Origin: Synechococcus sp. A15-62
GTDB taxonomy: Bacteria > Cyanobacteriota > Cyanobacteriia > PCC-6307 > Cyanobiaceae
Direction: 5' to 3'
Assembly: GCF_014280075.1 (NCBI RefSeq)
Contig: NZ_CP047950.1
Coordinates: 310,001 to 374,000, forward strand
Length of the DNA: 64,000 nucleotides
Part shown: in pieces, positions 50,114 through 59,573 of the stretch
Layout: every line of letters begins with the position of its first letter
Position numbering within the stretch: position 1 is the stretch's first letter
Translations under genes and position numbers: made by a program
The notes under the pieces: model-generated
The model's input: only the letters and a program-made list of their open reading frames with translations
Databases searched by the model: none
What the model was told of the DNA's origin: nothing

Positions 50114-50153
50114 AAAAATCCCCCGGCTGCCTTGAATCAGGCAACCGGGGGAT
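50114..50153 (-). terminator. Rho-independent terminator of psaIL
   Basis: On the minus strand, ATCCCCCGG-T-TGCCT pairs with AGGCA-G-CCGGGGGAT around a short loop and runs into five T. It lies 35 bases after the psaL stop and directly precedes the RND gene, so the trio needs its own promoter or read-through. Confidence 0.92.
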
Positions 50154-50187
50154 GAATGGTGTTGGTCAGTGGGTTCAGTGAACGGCT

Positions 50188-50679
50188 TCAGCCGACGCTC
50201 CAGACACCAGCAGCGATCTTGAACAGCTCCTGAACGTGAACGGTGTTGCAGAGGAACCAGGCGAAAACGGCACCGCCGCAACCGCCAAGCCAGAAACCAC
50301 TGGTGAAGTCGGCCCAGCCGGTGCGGGTGAACAGGTCGGCGGGGGGATTCTCAACCGTCACATCCGCAGGGGGGATGTTGGGTTGCTTGCCGGGCTGGTT
50401 GTAGAGCAGGAACAGCAGGCTGAGGATGTGCACAGCGCCGATGGCAGCCAGCAGGCCAGCAGTTTGCTGATACTCCGTGGCACGCAGGGGACCACAGATG
50501 GTGAAAGGGCCGTAGAGCAGGTAACCGAAGGCTGCGCCGGTTTCAAGACCACGGAAATTCGGAGAAATTCCGGGGCGGTACAGGGGCAGGTTGTTAATCA
50601 GACCCTTGATGAAATAGCCGCTGTTGACGGGTGTCGCAAGGTTGCCGACGCAAGGATCAGCAGCAGGAGTGACGGTCAT
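50188..50679 (-). CDS. psaL: Photosystem I subunit XI
   Basis: The subunit that holds photosystem I trimers together. The 163 residues include the family segments [38 protein letters not shown] and [19 protein letters not shown], with three membrane helices. It is 43 bases after psaI and followed by a strong terminator. Confidence 0.98.
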   Translation of the reverse strand: MTVTPAADPCVGNLATPVNSGYFIKGLINNLPLYRPGISPNFRGLETGAAFGYLLYGPFTICGPLRATEYQQTAGLLAAIGAVHILSLLFLLYNQPGKQPNIPPADVTVENPPADLFTRTGWADFTSGFWLGGCGGAVFAWFLCNTVHVQELFKIAAGVWSVG

Positions 50680-50722
50680 GAGGTACGAGTGCTGAGGGGT
50701 TGAAACGGTCCGCAGGTCGCGG

Positions 50723-50839
50723 TCACTCGGCAGCGGTGATCACTCGACCAACAAGGACGATGAACACTGCGGGGAACACGATTCCGGTGATGGGCACGAA
50801 AATCGCAGGCAGCCAGGCAGCAGCGAAATCTCCAGTCAT
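50723..50839 (-). CDS. psaI: Photosystem I subunit VIII
   Basis: A 38-residue single-helix subunit: [19 protein letters not shown], then [18 protein letters not shown]. The longest frame starts at 50914, but the ATG at 50839 gives the known small size. PsaI helps place PsaL; the two are adjacent as in most cyanobacteria. Confidence 0.95.
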   Translation of the reverse strand: MTGDFAAAWLPAIFVPITGIVFPAVFIVLVGRVITAAE

Positions 50840-50929
50840 GTCGAGGCCAAAAGCTTCGCAGCTACTGTAAGTAGGTCCGTTCTGACGGCCTGCTTTAGGC
50901 CCCAACGGCGACATAAAAGTTCAATCCGC
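50840..50929 (-). promoter_or_regulatory. Divergent promoter region of psaI and the HEAT-domain gene
   Basis: On the minus strand TACAGT (50869-50864), in the context TACTTACAGTA, is a possible extended -10 for psaIL. On the plus strand the stretch ACATAAAAG precedes the HEAT gene. No sure operator is visible. Confidence 0.35.
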
Positions 50930-51397
50930 ATGCAGAACGTTCTCCTCCCTGGTGCCGTCGTGCTGCTCACGGTCGTGCTCTGGTTGCGCAGGAAACCGGT
51001 GAAGCCGATGCTCTCCAGCACGGATGCCAGCCGTGTCGCACAGATCAACCGTGCTCAGCTGGAACTGGTGATTGAGCCTGCCGCTGAAGGGGAATTCGCC
51101 GATGCTTCCCTCGAGTCATGGACGGCGCCGACAACTCCCCTGGAGCGTCTTGCCCTGGAGCATCGCCTCAAGGCTGATATGGAGGCTGGCCCTGAGGAGC
51201 GCTTGCGCGCCGTTCGTTTGGCCGCCCGATGGGGACATCGTTCGGCTCTGCCCCTGCTGCGCCAGGCGCTGCGGGACAGCGATGCGCGTGTGGTGGAAGA
51301 AGCCGCCGCTGCGATTGCACCGTTCCGAGGGGCGCCGGCCGCTGCCCCGATCCGTCAGCCGGCGCGGCCGCCGCGCAACGTTTCACGGATGCGATAG
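50930..51397 (+). CDS. Membrane-anchored HEAT-repeat protein
   Basis: A 155-residue protein with an N-terminal membrane helix (VLLPGAVVLLTVVLWLRR). After a linker, a HEAT-type helical repeat is visible: LERLALEHRLKADMEAG, PEERLRAVRLAARWGHRSAL and LPLLRQALRDSDARVVEEAA. The C-terminus is Pro/Arg-rich. Such repeats bind proteins; in cyanobacteria related proteins act on phycobilisome chromophores, but this one is too short and different to claim so. The 3' end overlaps the convergent glycosyltransferase gene by 43 bases. Confidence 0.72.
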   Translation: MQNVLLPGAVVLLTVVLWLRRKPVKPMLSSTDASRVAQINRAQLELVIEPAAEGEFADASLESWTAPTTPLERLALEHRLKADMEAGPEERLRAVRLAARWGHRSALPLLRQALRDSDARVVEEAAAAIAPFRGAPAAAPIRQPARPPRNVSRMR

Positions 51398-52317
51398 ATC
51401 GGTCGGTCCTGGCTTTCGTGGTAGGTGCGGATCAGCAGTTCGCCGAGAAGGCCGAAGCAGAACAGTTGAATGCCGGCTAAACCAAGCACCACCGCCAGGG
51501 TGAGCAGTGGGCGATTGGCGATGTCGCCTCCCATCACCTTGATCACGAAGAGATAGGTGCTGGTGGCGATGCTGGCGGCGATGGCCAGCAGTCCTCCGAA
51601 GCCGAACACGTACATCGGCCGGGTCAGAAAACGCTTCATGAACCAGACGGTGAGCAGATCCATCAGCACACGGAACGTGCGATCGATCCCGTACTTGCTG
51701 CTGCCGAACTGACGCGCCCGGTGGTTCACCTTCACTTCGGTGATCCGAGCACCCTCGATGAAGGCCAGGGCGGGAAGAAAGCGATGCAGCTCTCCATAGA
51801 GACGCATGTCTGAGAGAACTTCCCGTCGATAGGCCTTGAGGGAGCAGCCGTAGTCATGCAGCCGCACACCGGTCACCCGGCCGATCAATCGGTTGGCGAT
51901 CCGGGAGGGAAGTTTGCGCTGGAGGGCGGCGTCCTGGCGCTGATGGCGCCAGCCACTCACGAGGTCGTACCCCTCACGCAATTTGGCCAGCAGCATGGGG
52001 ATGTCGGCTGGATCGTTCTGAAGATCTCCATCCAGACTGACGATCACCTCCCCGCCAGCCACATCAAAACCAGCCGCCATGGCTGCGGTCTGGCCATAGT
52101 TCTTGCGCAGCAGCACAGCCACCACTTCGGGCACTTCTGCGCTGACCTCAGCCAGCACTTTCGCGGTGCGGTCGCTGGATCCGTCGTCGACCAGGACCAG
52201 CTCAAAAGTCTCGTCGGTTGGACGCAGCGCTGAAAGGAGCTGCTCAACCAGGTGGGGCAGGCTTTCCTCTTCGTTGTACAGCGGCACCACCACCGAGAGA
52301 TTCAGGGGTGCACTCAT
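51355..52317 (-). CDS. Family 2 glycosyltransferase, polyprenyl-phosphate type
   Basis: A 320-residue GT-A enzyme with a C-terminal membrane part. LSVVVPLYNEEESLPHLVEQ starts the nucleotide-sugar domain; the metal motif is in SLDGDLQNDPADIP; HDYGCSLKAYRRE and RARQFGSSKYG are typical of the DPM1/GtrB group. Two hydrophobic helices follow (MYVFGFGGLLAIAASIATS, LLTLAVVLGLAGIQLFCFG). It probably transfers a sugar to an undecaprenyl-phosphate carrier for surface glycan assembly. Located 60 bases after the NlpC/P60 gene, same strand. Confidence 0.92.
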   Translation of the reverse strand: MSAPLNLSVVVPLYNEEESLPHLVEQLLSALRPTDETFELVLVDDGSSDRTAKVLAEVSAEVPEVVAVLLRKNYGQTAAMAAGFDVAGGEVIVSLDGDLQNDPADIPMLLAKLREGYDLVSGWRHQRQDAALQRKLPSRIANRLIGRVTGVRLHDYGCSLKAYRREVLSDMRLYGELHRFLPALAFIEGARITEVKVNHRARQFGSSKYGIDRTFRVLMDLLTVWFMKRFLTRPMYVFGFGGLLAIAASIATSTYLFVIKVMGGDIANRPLLTLAVVLGLAGIQLFCFGLLGELLIRTYHESQDRPIYRIRETLRGGRAG

Positions 52318-52377
52318 GCCGGTCGCGCTGTCAGTCGCTCAACTTAAGCCGGGGCCCTGTCGATCCGGCTGACAGCG

Positions 52378-53106
52378 TCAGGAGAGATGCGATCCGTCAT
52401 GGCAACGCACCACACGGCCTGCGCCGCGGAATTCAGCCCTGTAATGGCAAGCCACCGGGTGTTGATCGCTGCTGTGCAAGCTGTCGATGCCGATCCCATT
52501 ACGCCCATGGTCCTGGCCTGAGCTGTGGCGGTAGCGGCCATCGCCGAGGTGGAGCCCCACATGGGTGCAACGCTGGCGTGTGCCAAAAAACAAAAGATCT
52601 CCCGGGCGCAGCAAGCTGTGATCGTCGGGGAGAGCGGCAACTGGTTGGCAGAACCGCTCCTGCTGGTAGGCATCCCGCGGAATCCAAATGCCCTGGCTGG
52701 CGAAGGCCATCTGCATCAGCCCGGAACAATCCATGTCCGGCTCGGTGGTGCCACCCCAGAGGTAGACGTTGGGACGTTGCTGGGCGATTTCGCTCCAGGC
52801 CAGCACGCCGGGCAGGCGTCGTTCAATCTCCGTCGCGCTCAGCGGCGACGGTCGCCAGGCTGCGCATCGCTCAGCTCGCCCCAGAACCGCCTCGAGTTCG
52901 AGCCAGCAGCGGTAGCCATCCTCCAGCAGCTGAACAGCGATCCTCTTGCGCTGCTTCTCCAGGATGCGAAAGCGGCGTCCATGACAGGCCTGGGTTGTCA
53001 GGCTCTCGCCATCAGATCGCGAATAACCATTGACGTCAGCGCACAGCTGCCAACAGGAGCCTGTCTGAATCAGGTCTGGGGCCAGCAGGGTGCCTAACGT
53101 CGCCAT
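52378..53106 (-). CDS. NlpC/P60-family cell-wall hydrolase
   Basis: A 242-residue cysteine peptidase. An N-terminal SH3-like region (WQLCADVNGYSRSDG) precedes the papain-like NlpC/P60 core: catalytic Cys in DMDCSGLMQMAF, His in CTHVGLHLGDGRY, and the third polar residue in HSSGQDHGRNG. It likely cuts peptide stems of peptidoglycan. No signal peptide is obvious, so it may act on recycled muropeptides in the cytoplasm. Its start is only 17 bases from the start of the divergent beta-lactamase-like gene. Confidence 0.9.
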   Translation of the reverse strand: MATLGTLLAPDLIQTGSCWQLCADVNGYSRSDGESLTTQACHGRRFRILEKQRKRIAVQLLEDGYRCWLELEAVLGRAERCAAWRPSPLSATEIERRLPGVLAWSEIAQQRPNVYLWGGTTEPDMDCSGLMQMAFASQGIWIPRDAYQQERFCQPVAALPDDHSLLRPGDLLFFGTRQRCTHVGLHLGDGRYRHSSGQDHGRNGIGIDSLHSSDQHPVACHYRAEFRGAGRVVRCHDGSHLS

Positions 53107-53123
53107 GGCCCAATTGAATCGCT

Positions 53124-54038
53124 ATGGCGTTCTACCGTCCCGATCCCGCAATGGCGGCTCGGCTTGAGGCGGCCCTCGATGGGCTCGATGCCGACGGTCG
53201 CCCAGGGCTGCGCAACAGCCTGGCGATCACCTGGGTGCGGTACGACGACACTGCCCCGGAGGCGGGTCAGGGCAGCGGTGCTTCCTGGAACCAAGACCGG
53301 ATTCTCTATCCGGCCAGCGTGGTGAAGCTGTTCTATGCCGTCGCCGTTGAGCAGTGGCTGCAACGGGACCTGATCCCTGAAAGCGACGAACTGGCGCGCG
53401 CGGTGCGCGACATGATCGCCTACTCCAGCAACGATGCCACGGGGCTGGTGGTTGATCTGCTCACAGGCACCACCAGCGGCCCTGCTCTCCATGGCGAACG
53501 CTGGGAGCTTTGGACGCAGCAGCGTCGCTTGATCAATGGCTGGTTGCAGAGCTTGGCCTGGCCGGAACTTGAGGCGGTGAATTGCTGCCAGAAGACCTGG
53601 GGTGATGGTCCCTATGGCCGGGAAAAGATGTTCTATGGGGCCGACAACAGCAACCGCAACGGCTTGTCCACCGCTGCAACAGCCCGGATGCTGGAGGCGG
53701 TGATGACCCGTGCGGTGGTGTCGCCGCCGGCCTGTCATCGGCTGCAGGGTCTGTTGCGGCGCTCACTCGATCAGCATCAGCGTCGCGCTGATCCCGAAAA
53801 CCAAGTGGATGGGTTTCTCGGTGAGGGCCTACCCGATAACGCGCTCCTTTGGAGCAAGGCCGGCTGGATGAGTCAGGCCCGTCATGACGCAGCTTGGTTT
53901 CAGGCCTCCGAACAGCAGCCCCCTATCTTGCTTGTGGTCTTCAGTACGGGGCCTGATCGCGCCAGGGACGCATCGCTTTTGCCGGAGCTGGCACGGCAAC
54001 TCAACCAGTTCAGCAGCTCCGAGGAACCGGCGGATTGA
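53124..54038 (+). CDS. Beta-lactamase-like serine hydrolase (penicillin-binding-protein fold)
   Basis: A 304-residue protein with the three active-site motifs of the class A/PBP fold: SVVK at 65-68 (serine nucleophile and lysine), SND at 102-104 in AYSSNDATG, and a KAG box in WSKAGWMSQARHDAAWF in place of the usual KTG. No signal peptide is visible. It may be a D,D-peptidase or esterase rather than a drug-resistance enzyme. A later ATG at 53151 would widen the short divergent gap to the NlpC gene. Followed by tRNA-Ser on the opposite strand. Confidence 0.85.
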   Translation: MAFYRPDPAMAARLEAALDGLDADGRPGLRNSLAITWVRYDDTAPEAGQGSGASWNQDRILYPASVVKLFYAVAVEQWLQRDLIPESDELARAVRDMIAYSSNDATGLVVDLLTGTTSGPALHGERWELWTQQRRLINGWLQSLAWPELEAVNCCQKTWGDGPYGREKMFYGADNSNRNGLSTAATARMLEAVMTRAVVSPPACHRLQGLLRRSLDQHQRRADPENQVDGFLGEGLPDNALLWSKAGWMSQARHDAAWFQASEQQPPILLVVFSTGPDRARDASLLPELARQLNQFSSSEEPAD

Positions 54039-54054
54039 GTCAATGAACTTGGAA

Positions 54055-54143
54055 CGGAGAGGGAGGGATTCGAACCCTCGACAGAAGTTGCCTCCTGTAA
54101 CTCCTTAGCAGGGAGCCGCTTTCAACCACTCAGCCACCTCTCC
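54055..54143 (-). tRNA. tRNA-Ser(GCT)
   Basis: An 89-base class II tRNA including the discriminator G. Acceptor GGAGAGG/CCTCTCC, anticodon loop context CCCTGCTAAGG with anticodon GCT, a long variable arm, and the T arm AGGG-TTCGAAT-CCCT. No CCA is encoded. Confidence 0.95.
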
Positions 54144-54180
54144 AGCGGCGCACCCAGAGTACCAAGTGCTCGGCAGTTGG

Positions 54181-55311
54181 TCAGACTTCAACGCGGGGCA
54201 GGCGTCGTTTGAAACCACAGAGGATCTCCCAGGGAATCGAGCCGCATTGGTTGCTCCAGCTTTGAGGGCTTAACTCCAGGTCACCGTCCTGGCCAAGCAG
54301 AGTGACGATGTCGCCTGGCTCCAGCCCAGCTGCATCGGTGGCATCCAGCAGGAGCTGGTCCATGGTGATGGCTCCCACCTGCGGCAGCTGGCGATTGCGA
54401 TGCAGGGCGTGAATGTGCCCGCTGAGGGACCGCAGAACACCATCGGCGTAGCCGATGCCCACCACGGCAAGCCGAGTGGGGCGCTGGGTGATGAAGCGAT
54501 GGCCGTAGCTGACCCCTGTGCCGGCGGGCACGTCACGGATCAGGCTGACCCGGGCGCGAACCGCCAGGGCGGGTTGCAGGGGAATGACGTTGTTCAGATG
54601 ACTTGCAGGCGCATGGCCGTATAGGGCCAACCCAACGCGAACGAGGTCGTGATGCAGCTCCCGGTTGAGCAAGGTTCCTGCCGAGTTGGCCAGATGGCGG
54701 GTGATGCCGGCACTCGCTCGGGGCAGGGCCGAGAGCATGCTCACGAAGCGCTCCTGCTGGAGGCTGGTCAAGGCATCGTCCGGCTCATCGGCACAGGCCA
54801 GATGGCTGTAGATGCCTTCCAGATTGAGGTGTTCCAGGCTCAGCAGCGCCGCCGCGGTCTGATGTCCCTCGCTGAGGGAGCAGCCCAGCCGTGCCATGCC
54901 CGTGTCGATCTTCAGCTGCACGTCAAAACATCGACCGCTGTCGGCAGCTAGAGCGTTGCAGAGCTGGGCATCCCTGAGGCTGCTCAGGGTGGGCATCAAC
55001 CGCCAGTGCAGGCAGGTGCGCAGGTCGTCCGGTTCATTGAGGTTGCTGAGCAACAGCACCGGTGCCTCCAGACCGGCCCGCCGCAGTTCAAGACCTTCCT
55101 GGAGCGTGGCCACACCAAGGCTCGTTGCTCCACCCTGAAGCGCCGCCCGTGCCACCGTCTCGGCACCGTGGCCGTAGCCATCGGCCTTCACCACCGCCAT
55201 CAGTTGGGTGCGAGGTCCGAGGTGCTGGCAGAGCGCCCTGGCATTGGCCCGAATCGCTGCAGGTGAAACCTCCACCCAGGCGCGCTGACGTGGATTCAGC
55301 TCCGGAATCAC
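54181..55311 (-). CDS. alr: Alanine racemase
   Basis: Makes D-alanine for peptidoglycan. The 376 residues start with GTG (IPELNPRQRAWVEVSP). The PLP lysine is Lys42 in AVVKADGYGHGAE; the second catalytic residue is the Tyr of GVSYGHRF; ending motifs are AVVGIGYADGV and GAITMDQLLLDAT. Divergent from the HNH gene and next to the wall hydrolase group. Confidence 0.97.
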   Translation of the reverse strand: MIPELNPRQRAWVEVSPAAIRANARALCQHLGPRTQLMAVVKADGYGHGAETVARAALQGGATSLGVATLQEGLELRRAGLEAPVLLLSNLNEPDDLRTCLHWRLMPTLSSLRDAQLCNALAADSGRCFDVQLKIDTGMARLGCSLSEGHQTAAALLSLEHLNLEGIYSHLACADEPDDALTSLQQERFVSMLSALPRASAGITRHLANSAGTLLNRELHHDLVRVGLALYGHAPASHLNNVIPLQPALAVRARVSLIRDVPAGTGVSYGHRFITQRPTRLAVVGIGYADGVLRSLSGHIHALHRNRQLPQVGAITMDQLLLDATDAAGLEPGDIVTLLGQDGDLELSPQSWSNQCGSIPWEILCGFKRRLPRVEV

Positions 55312-55380
55312 AGGCAGTGCTCGGCGCTACCGAGACAGCTTCACATCGCCGATAGCATGACTATTATTGAGTGGGCTGGC

Positions 55381-55881
55381 ATGGGCCAGGTTCTCGTTCT
55401 CAATGCGTCCTACGAGCCGCTCAATATCACCACCTGGAGACGGGCAGTGGTGATGATGCTGAAGGGCAAGGCCGAGAGTCTGGAACACGATCCCTGTCGG
55501 CAATTGCGTCAGGGCACCCACCTGCCGACGGTGATTCGCCTGCGGCAGTACGTCCGCGTCCCGTTTCGTCAGCTGCCCCTGACGCGTCGCAACCTCTTCC
55601 AGAGGGACAACCACACCTGCCAGTACTGCGGCAGTCGTGACAATCAGTTGTCCATCGACCATGTGATCCCCCGCAGTCGGGGAGGCGGTGACACCTGGGA
55701 GAACGTGACCACGGCTTGCCTCAGCTGCAATGTTCGAAAGGCCAACCGAACTCCGAAGGAAGCCTCCATGCCTCTGCGTCATGTCCCGCGGAGGCCGGCC
55801 AGCAGCCTCAGTTTTGAGGCCCGGCGCCAGATTCATTCCGGTCATCACCAGGAATGGGCGAAATACGTGATCGGTGCTTGA
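55381..55881 (+). CDS. HNH endonuclease-like protein
   Basis: A 166-residue cyanobacterial HNH-domain protein. The N-terminal half (GQVLVLNASYEPLNITTWRR) is specific to this family; the HNH core has a four-cysteine zinc frame: CQYCGSRDNQLSIDHVIP, then CLSCNVRK. The family is widespread and chromosomal, without a linked methylase, so it is not a restriction enzyme by context. I chose ATG 55381, which gives the usual start; the frame reaches back to 55357. Convergent with prfA (three bases between stops). Confidence 0.88.
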   Translation: MGQVLVLNASYEPLNITTWRRAVVMMLKGKAESLEHDPCRQLRQGTHLPTVIRLRQYVRVPFRQLPLTRRNLFQRDNHTCQYCGSRDNQLSIDHVIPRSRGGGDTWENVTTACLSCNVRKANRTPKEASMPLRHVPRRPASSLSFEARRQIHSGHHQEWAKYVIGA

Positions 55882-55884
55882 CCG

Positions 55885-56982
55885 TCAGGCCTCGGCCTGA
55901 TCGCTCAGGGCCTCTAGTTTCTGACGTTGCTCTTCGGCGATGCAGGCACCGATCAGGTCTTCCAGCTGGCCCTCCAGCACAGGTTCAAGGGTGAAGTTTC
56001 GGCCCAGCCGGTGATCGGTGGTTCGGTTGTCTTTGTAGTTGTAGGTGCGGATTTTTTCGGAGCGGTCACCACTGCCCACCTGGGCACGTCGGTCGCTGCT
56101 TTCGCGTTCTGCGGCAGCCGCCTGCTCCCGCTCCAATAACTTGGCGCGCAGGATCTCCAGGGCCCGTTCCCGGTTCTGCAGCTGGGAGCGTTCCTGGGTG
56201 CAGAACACGCGGATGCCTGTGGGTTTGTGGAGAAGGTCCACGGCTGTTTCCACCTTGTTGACGTTCTGACCTCCAGCACCGCCTGAACGCGCGGTGCTGA
56301 TGTCGAGATCCTTCGGGTCGAGCTGAACTTCCACGGCATCGGCTTCGGGCATCACGGCCACCGTGGCTGTTGAGGTGTGGACCCGACCCTGGGATTCCGT
56401 GGCCGGGACCCGTTGCACCCGATGCACTCCCGCTTCAAATTTCAGTTGGCTGTAGACGCTGTCGCCACGCACCGACAGGATCAGTTCGCGAAACCCGCCC
56501 AGGTCGGCCTCGGTGCAGCTGATGGATTGCACGGCCCAGCCCACTTTCTGGCTGTAGCGCTCATACATCCGTGCCAGATCACCGGCCCAGAGACAGGCCT
56601 CATCGCCGCCTGCACCGGCACGAATTTCCAGCATCACACTGCGCTCATCGCGGGGATCCCGCGGCAGCAGAGCCAGGGTGAGCCGCTCGGTCAGCGTTGC
56701 GTGCTGTTCCTGGAGGCTGGCCAACTCATCCTGCGCCAGTTCCTCCATCGCAGCGTCACCGCGACTGTCTTTCAGCAGTTGACGTGCTGAATCCCGCTCG
56801 GATTCGAGCCTCTGGAGTTCCTCGAAGTCGAGCACGAGCGGCTCAAGTCTTGATCGCTCCCTTGCGATCGATTCAAGCCGCTTCGGATCAGCGGCCACAT
56901 CAGGATCGGCCAGCTGCCGCTCGAGGTTGCGGAAGCTGGCTGTGGCTGTCTCCAGCCGTGTGAACAAGGTCGAGGCGTCCAT
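55885..56982 (-). CDS. prfA: Peptide chain release factor 1
   Basis: Ends translation at UAA and UAG. The 365 residues have the GGQ motif ([16 protein letters not shown]), the codon-recognition PxT tripeptide in [13 protein letters not shown], and a normal coiled N-terminal region. It lies 15 bases after rpmE as the last gene of the ribosomal cluster. Confidence 0.97.
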   Translation of the reverse strand: MDASTLFTRLETATASFRNLERQLADPDVAADPKRLESIARERSRLEPLVLDFEELQRLESERDSARQLLKDSRGDAAMEELAQDELASLQEQHATLTERLTLALLPRDPRDERSVMLEIRAGAGGDEACLWAGDLARMYERYSQKVGWAVQSISCTEADLGGFRELILSVRGDSVYSQLKFEAGVHRVQRVPATESQGRVHTSTATVAVMPEADAVEVQLDPKDLDISTARSGGAGGQNVNKVETAVDLLHKPTGIRVFCTQERSQLQNRERALEILRAKLLEREQAAAAERESSDRRAQVGSGDRSEKIRTYNYKDNRTTDHRLGRNFTLEPVLEGQLEDLIGACIAEEQRQKLEALSDQAEA

Positions 56983-56997
56983 GCCCCGTTCTCACCC

Positions 56998-57249
56998 TCA
57001 GGCCTTGGACTCGGCCTTGGCGGAGTCGGCACCTTTCTTCTTGGTGCCCATGCCGTACTTCTTCATGAAGCGATCCACACGGCCCTCGGTGTCGAGAATC
57101 TTCTGGGTGCCGGTGAAGAAGGGGTGGTTGCCGCTCCAAACGTCGACGTGGATCTCCGGCTGGGTGGCGCCCGTGGTCATGACCACTTCGCCGTTGCAGA
57201 TCACCTTGGCGTCGGGATACCAGGTGGGATGGATGTCGGGTTTTGGCAT
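56998..57249 (-). CDS. rpmE: Ribosomal protein bL31
   Basis: An 83-residue large-subunit protein starting PKPDIHPTWYPDAKVICNG, with SGNHPFFTGTQKILDTEGR. Only one Cys (VICNG) is present, so it is the non-zinc form, as in other cyanobacteria. A Lys/Ala tail ends it. Eleven bases after rpsI. Confidence 0.97.
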   Translation of the reverse strand: MPKPDIHPTWYPDAKVICNGEVVMTTGATQPEIHVDVWSGNHPFFTGTQKILDTEGRVDRFMKKYGMGTKKKGADSAKAESKA

Positions 57250-57260
57250 AGGTAAAAAAA

Positions 57261-57662
57261 TCAGCGCTTGGAGAACTGAGGAGCCTTACGGGCTTTCTTG
57301 AGGCCGTACTTGCGGCGTTCCTTGGCACGGGGGTCGCGGCTCAGGTGACCTTCCGTTTTCAGCGGCTTGCGGTTGTCGGCGGACAGTTCACACAGGGCGC
57401 GGGCTGCACCTTGCTTGATGGCGCCGGACTGACCGGTGAGTCCACCACCATGAACGTTGACGAGGATGTCGTACTCGCTGCTGAGGCCGAGGGTCTCCAG
57501 GGGAGCCTTCACCGCTGCGATGTACGAAGGGTTGTAGTTCAGATAGTTGTCACCGGGACGACCATTGATGGTGATCGTTCCATTGCCGGGGACGAGGCGA
57601 ACACGGGCTACAGAGGTCTTGCGACGACCGGTGCCCCAGTAGACGACGGAATTGCTGCTCAT
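57261..57662 (-). CDS. rpsI: Ribosomal protein uS9
   Basis: 133 residues: [19 protein letters not shown] at the start, [18 protein letters not shown] in the middle and the conserved basic end QFSKR that reaches the P-site tRNA. The start overlaps the rplM stop as ATGA. Confidence 0.98.
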   Translation of the reverse strand: MSSNSVVYWGTGRRKTSVARVRLVPGNGTITINGRPGDNYLNYNPSYIAAVKAPLETLGLSSEYDILVNVHGGGLTGQSGAIKQGAARALCELSADNRKPLKTEGHLSRDPRAKERRKYGLKKARKAPQFSKR

Positions 57663-58111
57663 TTGGCGGATGCGGAGGGGTTGAGCTGAAGAGGCTGGGG
57701 CTTCTGAGCGGCGTGGGGATGCTCGGTGCCCTTGTAGACCTTGAGCTTGCGGAACATCTGGCGACCCAGGGCGTTGTGGGGAAGCATGCCTTTGATGGCC
57801 TTCTCCACGATCCGCTCGGGGATCCGTTCCTGCAAAGCCTCGAAGGTTTCCACCTTCATGCCTCCGGGACGTCCGGAGTGACGGCGGTACAGCTTCTGCT
57901 GGGGCTTACGGCCGGAGACCTTGATCTTCTCGGCGTTCACAACGACGACAAAATCACCGGTGTCCAGATGGGGGGTGAAGCTGGGGTTGTTCTTGCCACG
58001 CAGCACGGCGGCCACTTCAGTGGCCAGACGGCCGAGGGTTTGATTCTCAGCGTCCACCACGTACCACTGGCGGTCGATCGAATCAATCGGGGGGAGAGAG
58101 GTCTTGTTCAT
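57659..58111 (-). CDS. rplM: Ribosomal protein uL13
   Basis: 150 residues from ATG 58111 ([20 protein letters not shown]), including [19 protein letters not shown] and [19 protein letters not shown]. The frame goes back to 58165 but the added residues are not family-like. Coupled to rpsI by a four-base overlap; the 155-base gap to truA may hold a promoter. Confidence 0.97.
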   Translation of the reverse strand: MNKTSLPPIDSIDRQWYVVDAENQTLGRLATEVAAVLRGKNNPSFTPHLDTGDFVVVVNAEKIKVSGRKPQQKLYRRHSGRPGGMKVETFEALQERIPERIVEKAIKGMLPHNALGRQMFRKLKVYKGTEHPHAAQKPQPLQLNPSASAK

Positions 58112-58266
58112 CGCGCCGGCATGCCGGTTCTGGTATGTCCCGCCTAAGACAGCGGAACTGGGCAAAGGGGTCGGTCCAGAGCTGGACCTGACGGGGCTAA
58201 AGATCGAGCTTACTCTTCAGCCCTCCAGCTCCTGTGAGTTGGGCAGCATTCCAAGTAGAGGCCCGT

Positions 58267-59148
58267 TTATCCCGGCGTTGAGGGTGGATCCGGAGGTGGA
58301 TCGCTCTCGGCCAGAAAAAACCACGGCTGACAATCGTACCAGCCGGCTTTGGTGAAGATGGTCTCGGCATAGCCAGCCCGAAGCAGGCAAAGGCCGCTGG
58401 CTGGCGCCGCCTCCTTCACCTCGTGGCGTCGTCGTTCCCGCCAGCGCTGTTCAAAGGCGGCAACACTGAGACGATGCTCGCCAACGGCCACCAACTGGGC
58501 CATCAGCAGGCGAACCATGCCGTAGAGAAAACCACTGGCCTGAATCTCGACTCGCAGAAGATCGCCCTGGCGCTCCACCAGCACCTCCTGCACGGTGGTT
58601 CGGGCATGGGCGCGACGGCTGCCTGCCTTCATGAAGGCGCTGAAGTCGTGCAGGCCAACCATGGTGTTCAGAGCGTCCCGCATGCGGGACTCGTTCAGCC
58701 TGTGTTGGTAGCGGTGCCAGCTCCAGGAGCTGAGAAACAAATTTGGGCGCCGGCCGTTGTGAATCGTGTACCGGTATCGCCGGTAGGTGGCGGAGTAACA
58801 GGCATGCCAATCCAGGGGACGGACGACAGATTCGCGCACACGAATGGTGCTTGGCAGACGTCCGTTCAAGGCCGGTGCCCATTTGTGAGCCGGAATCGGT
58901 CCACAGCAGTCGAAGTGCACTACCTGACCGGCGGCATGAACGCCGGCATCGGTACGACCGGCAGCAAAGGTCTGCACCGGTCGGTGCGGATCGAGCTGGG
59001 CAATGGCGTCTTCCAGTACGGCCTGAACACTGCGACCGTTGCGTTGGCGCTGCCACCCACAAAATGGGGAACCCTCGTACTGAAGGCTGAGCGCGATCCG
59101 CTGAAGGGACGCTGGCTCAGGACCTGCAGACGAGGGATGGGTGTTCAA
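58267..59148 (-). CDS. truA: tRNA pseudouridine synthase A
   Basis: Makes pseudouridine at positions 38-40 of tRNA anticodon stems. The 293 residues hold the catalytic Asp in [19 protein letters not shown] and family parts [13 protein letters not shown] and [11 protein letters not shown]. Located 25 bases after rplQ. A proline-rich end ([13 protein letters not shown]) is not part of the usual fold. Confidence 0.96.
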   Translation of the reverse strand: MNTHPSSAGPEPASLQRIALSLQYEGSPFCGWQRQRNGRSVQAVLEDAIAQLDPHRPVQTFAAGRTDAGVHAAGQVVHFDCCGPIPAHKWAPALNGRLPSTIRVRESVVRPLDWHACYSATYRRYRYTIHNGRRPNLFLSSWSWHRYQHRLNESRMRDALNTMVGLHDFSAFMKAGSRRAHARTTVQEVLVERQGDLLRVEIQASGFLYGMVRLLMAQLVAVGEHRLSVAAFEQRWRERRRHEVKEAAPASGLCLLRAGYAETIFTKAGWYDCQPWFFLAESDPPPDPPSTPG

Positions 59149-59173
59149 ACGTCAGGACTGACGTGAGGTCTGA

Positions 59174-59524
59174 TCAGACCAGTTCAATGATGGCCATCTC
59201 GGCGTTGTCGCCACGACGGGGGACGGTGCGGGTGATGCGGGTGTAGCCACCCTTGCGATCGCTGTAGCGGTTGGGAGCCTTGTCGAACAAGGCATGCACC
59301 AGCTGCTTGTCGTAGATGTAACCCATGGCCCGGCGACGGGAGGCGAGGCTGCCGTCCTTGGCCAGGGTGATCATCCGCTCGGCTTCGTCGCGAAGCGCCT
59401 TGGCCCGTGCCTTGGTGGTGGTGACACGACCTTCGCGAATCAGCTGGGTGGTCAGGGCGCGCAGCATTGCCTTGCGCTGGTCAGCTGGACGTCCCAGCTG
59501 AGGAACTCGGCATTGATGACGCAT
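59174..59524 (-). CDS. rplQ: Ribosomal protein bL17
   Basis: 116 residues, starting [20 protein letters not shown], then [20 protein letters not shown]. Complete and typical. It is 49 bases after rpoA. Confidence 0.98.
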
Positions 59525-59573
59525 GGTTCTGTCGGTGACGAAGACGAAAAAGGACGTTCAAGCCGTTCTGCAG

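Noticed and set aside
53124-54038. Beta-lactamase-like gene as antibiotic resistance
   Set aside because: The KAG box, lack of signal peptide and wall-recycling context point to a housekeeping hydrolase.
55381-55881. HNH protein as part of a restriction or homing system
   Set aside because: No methylase, intron or intein signs; the family is a normal chromosomal one in cyanobacteria.
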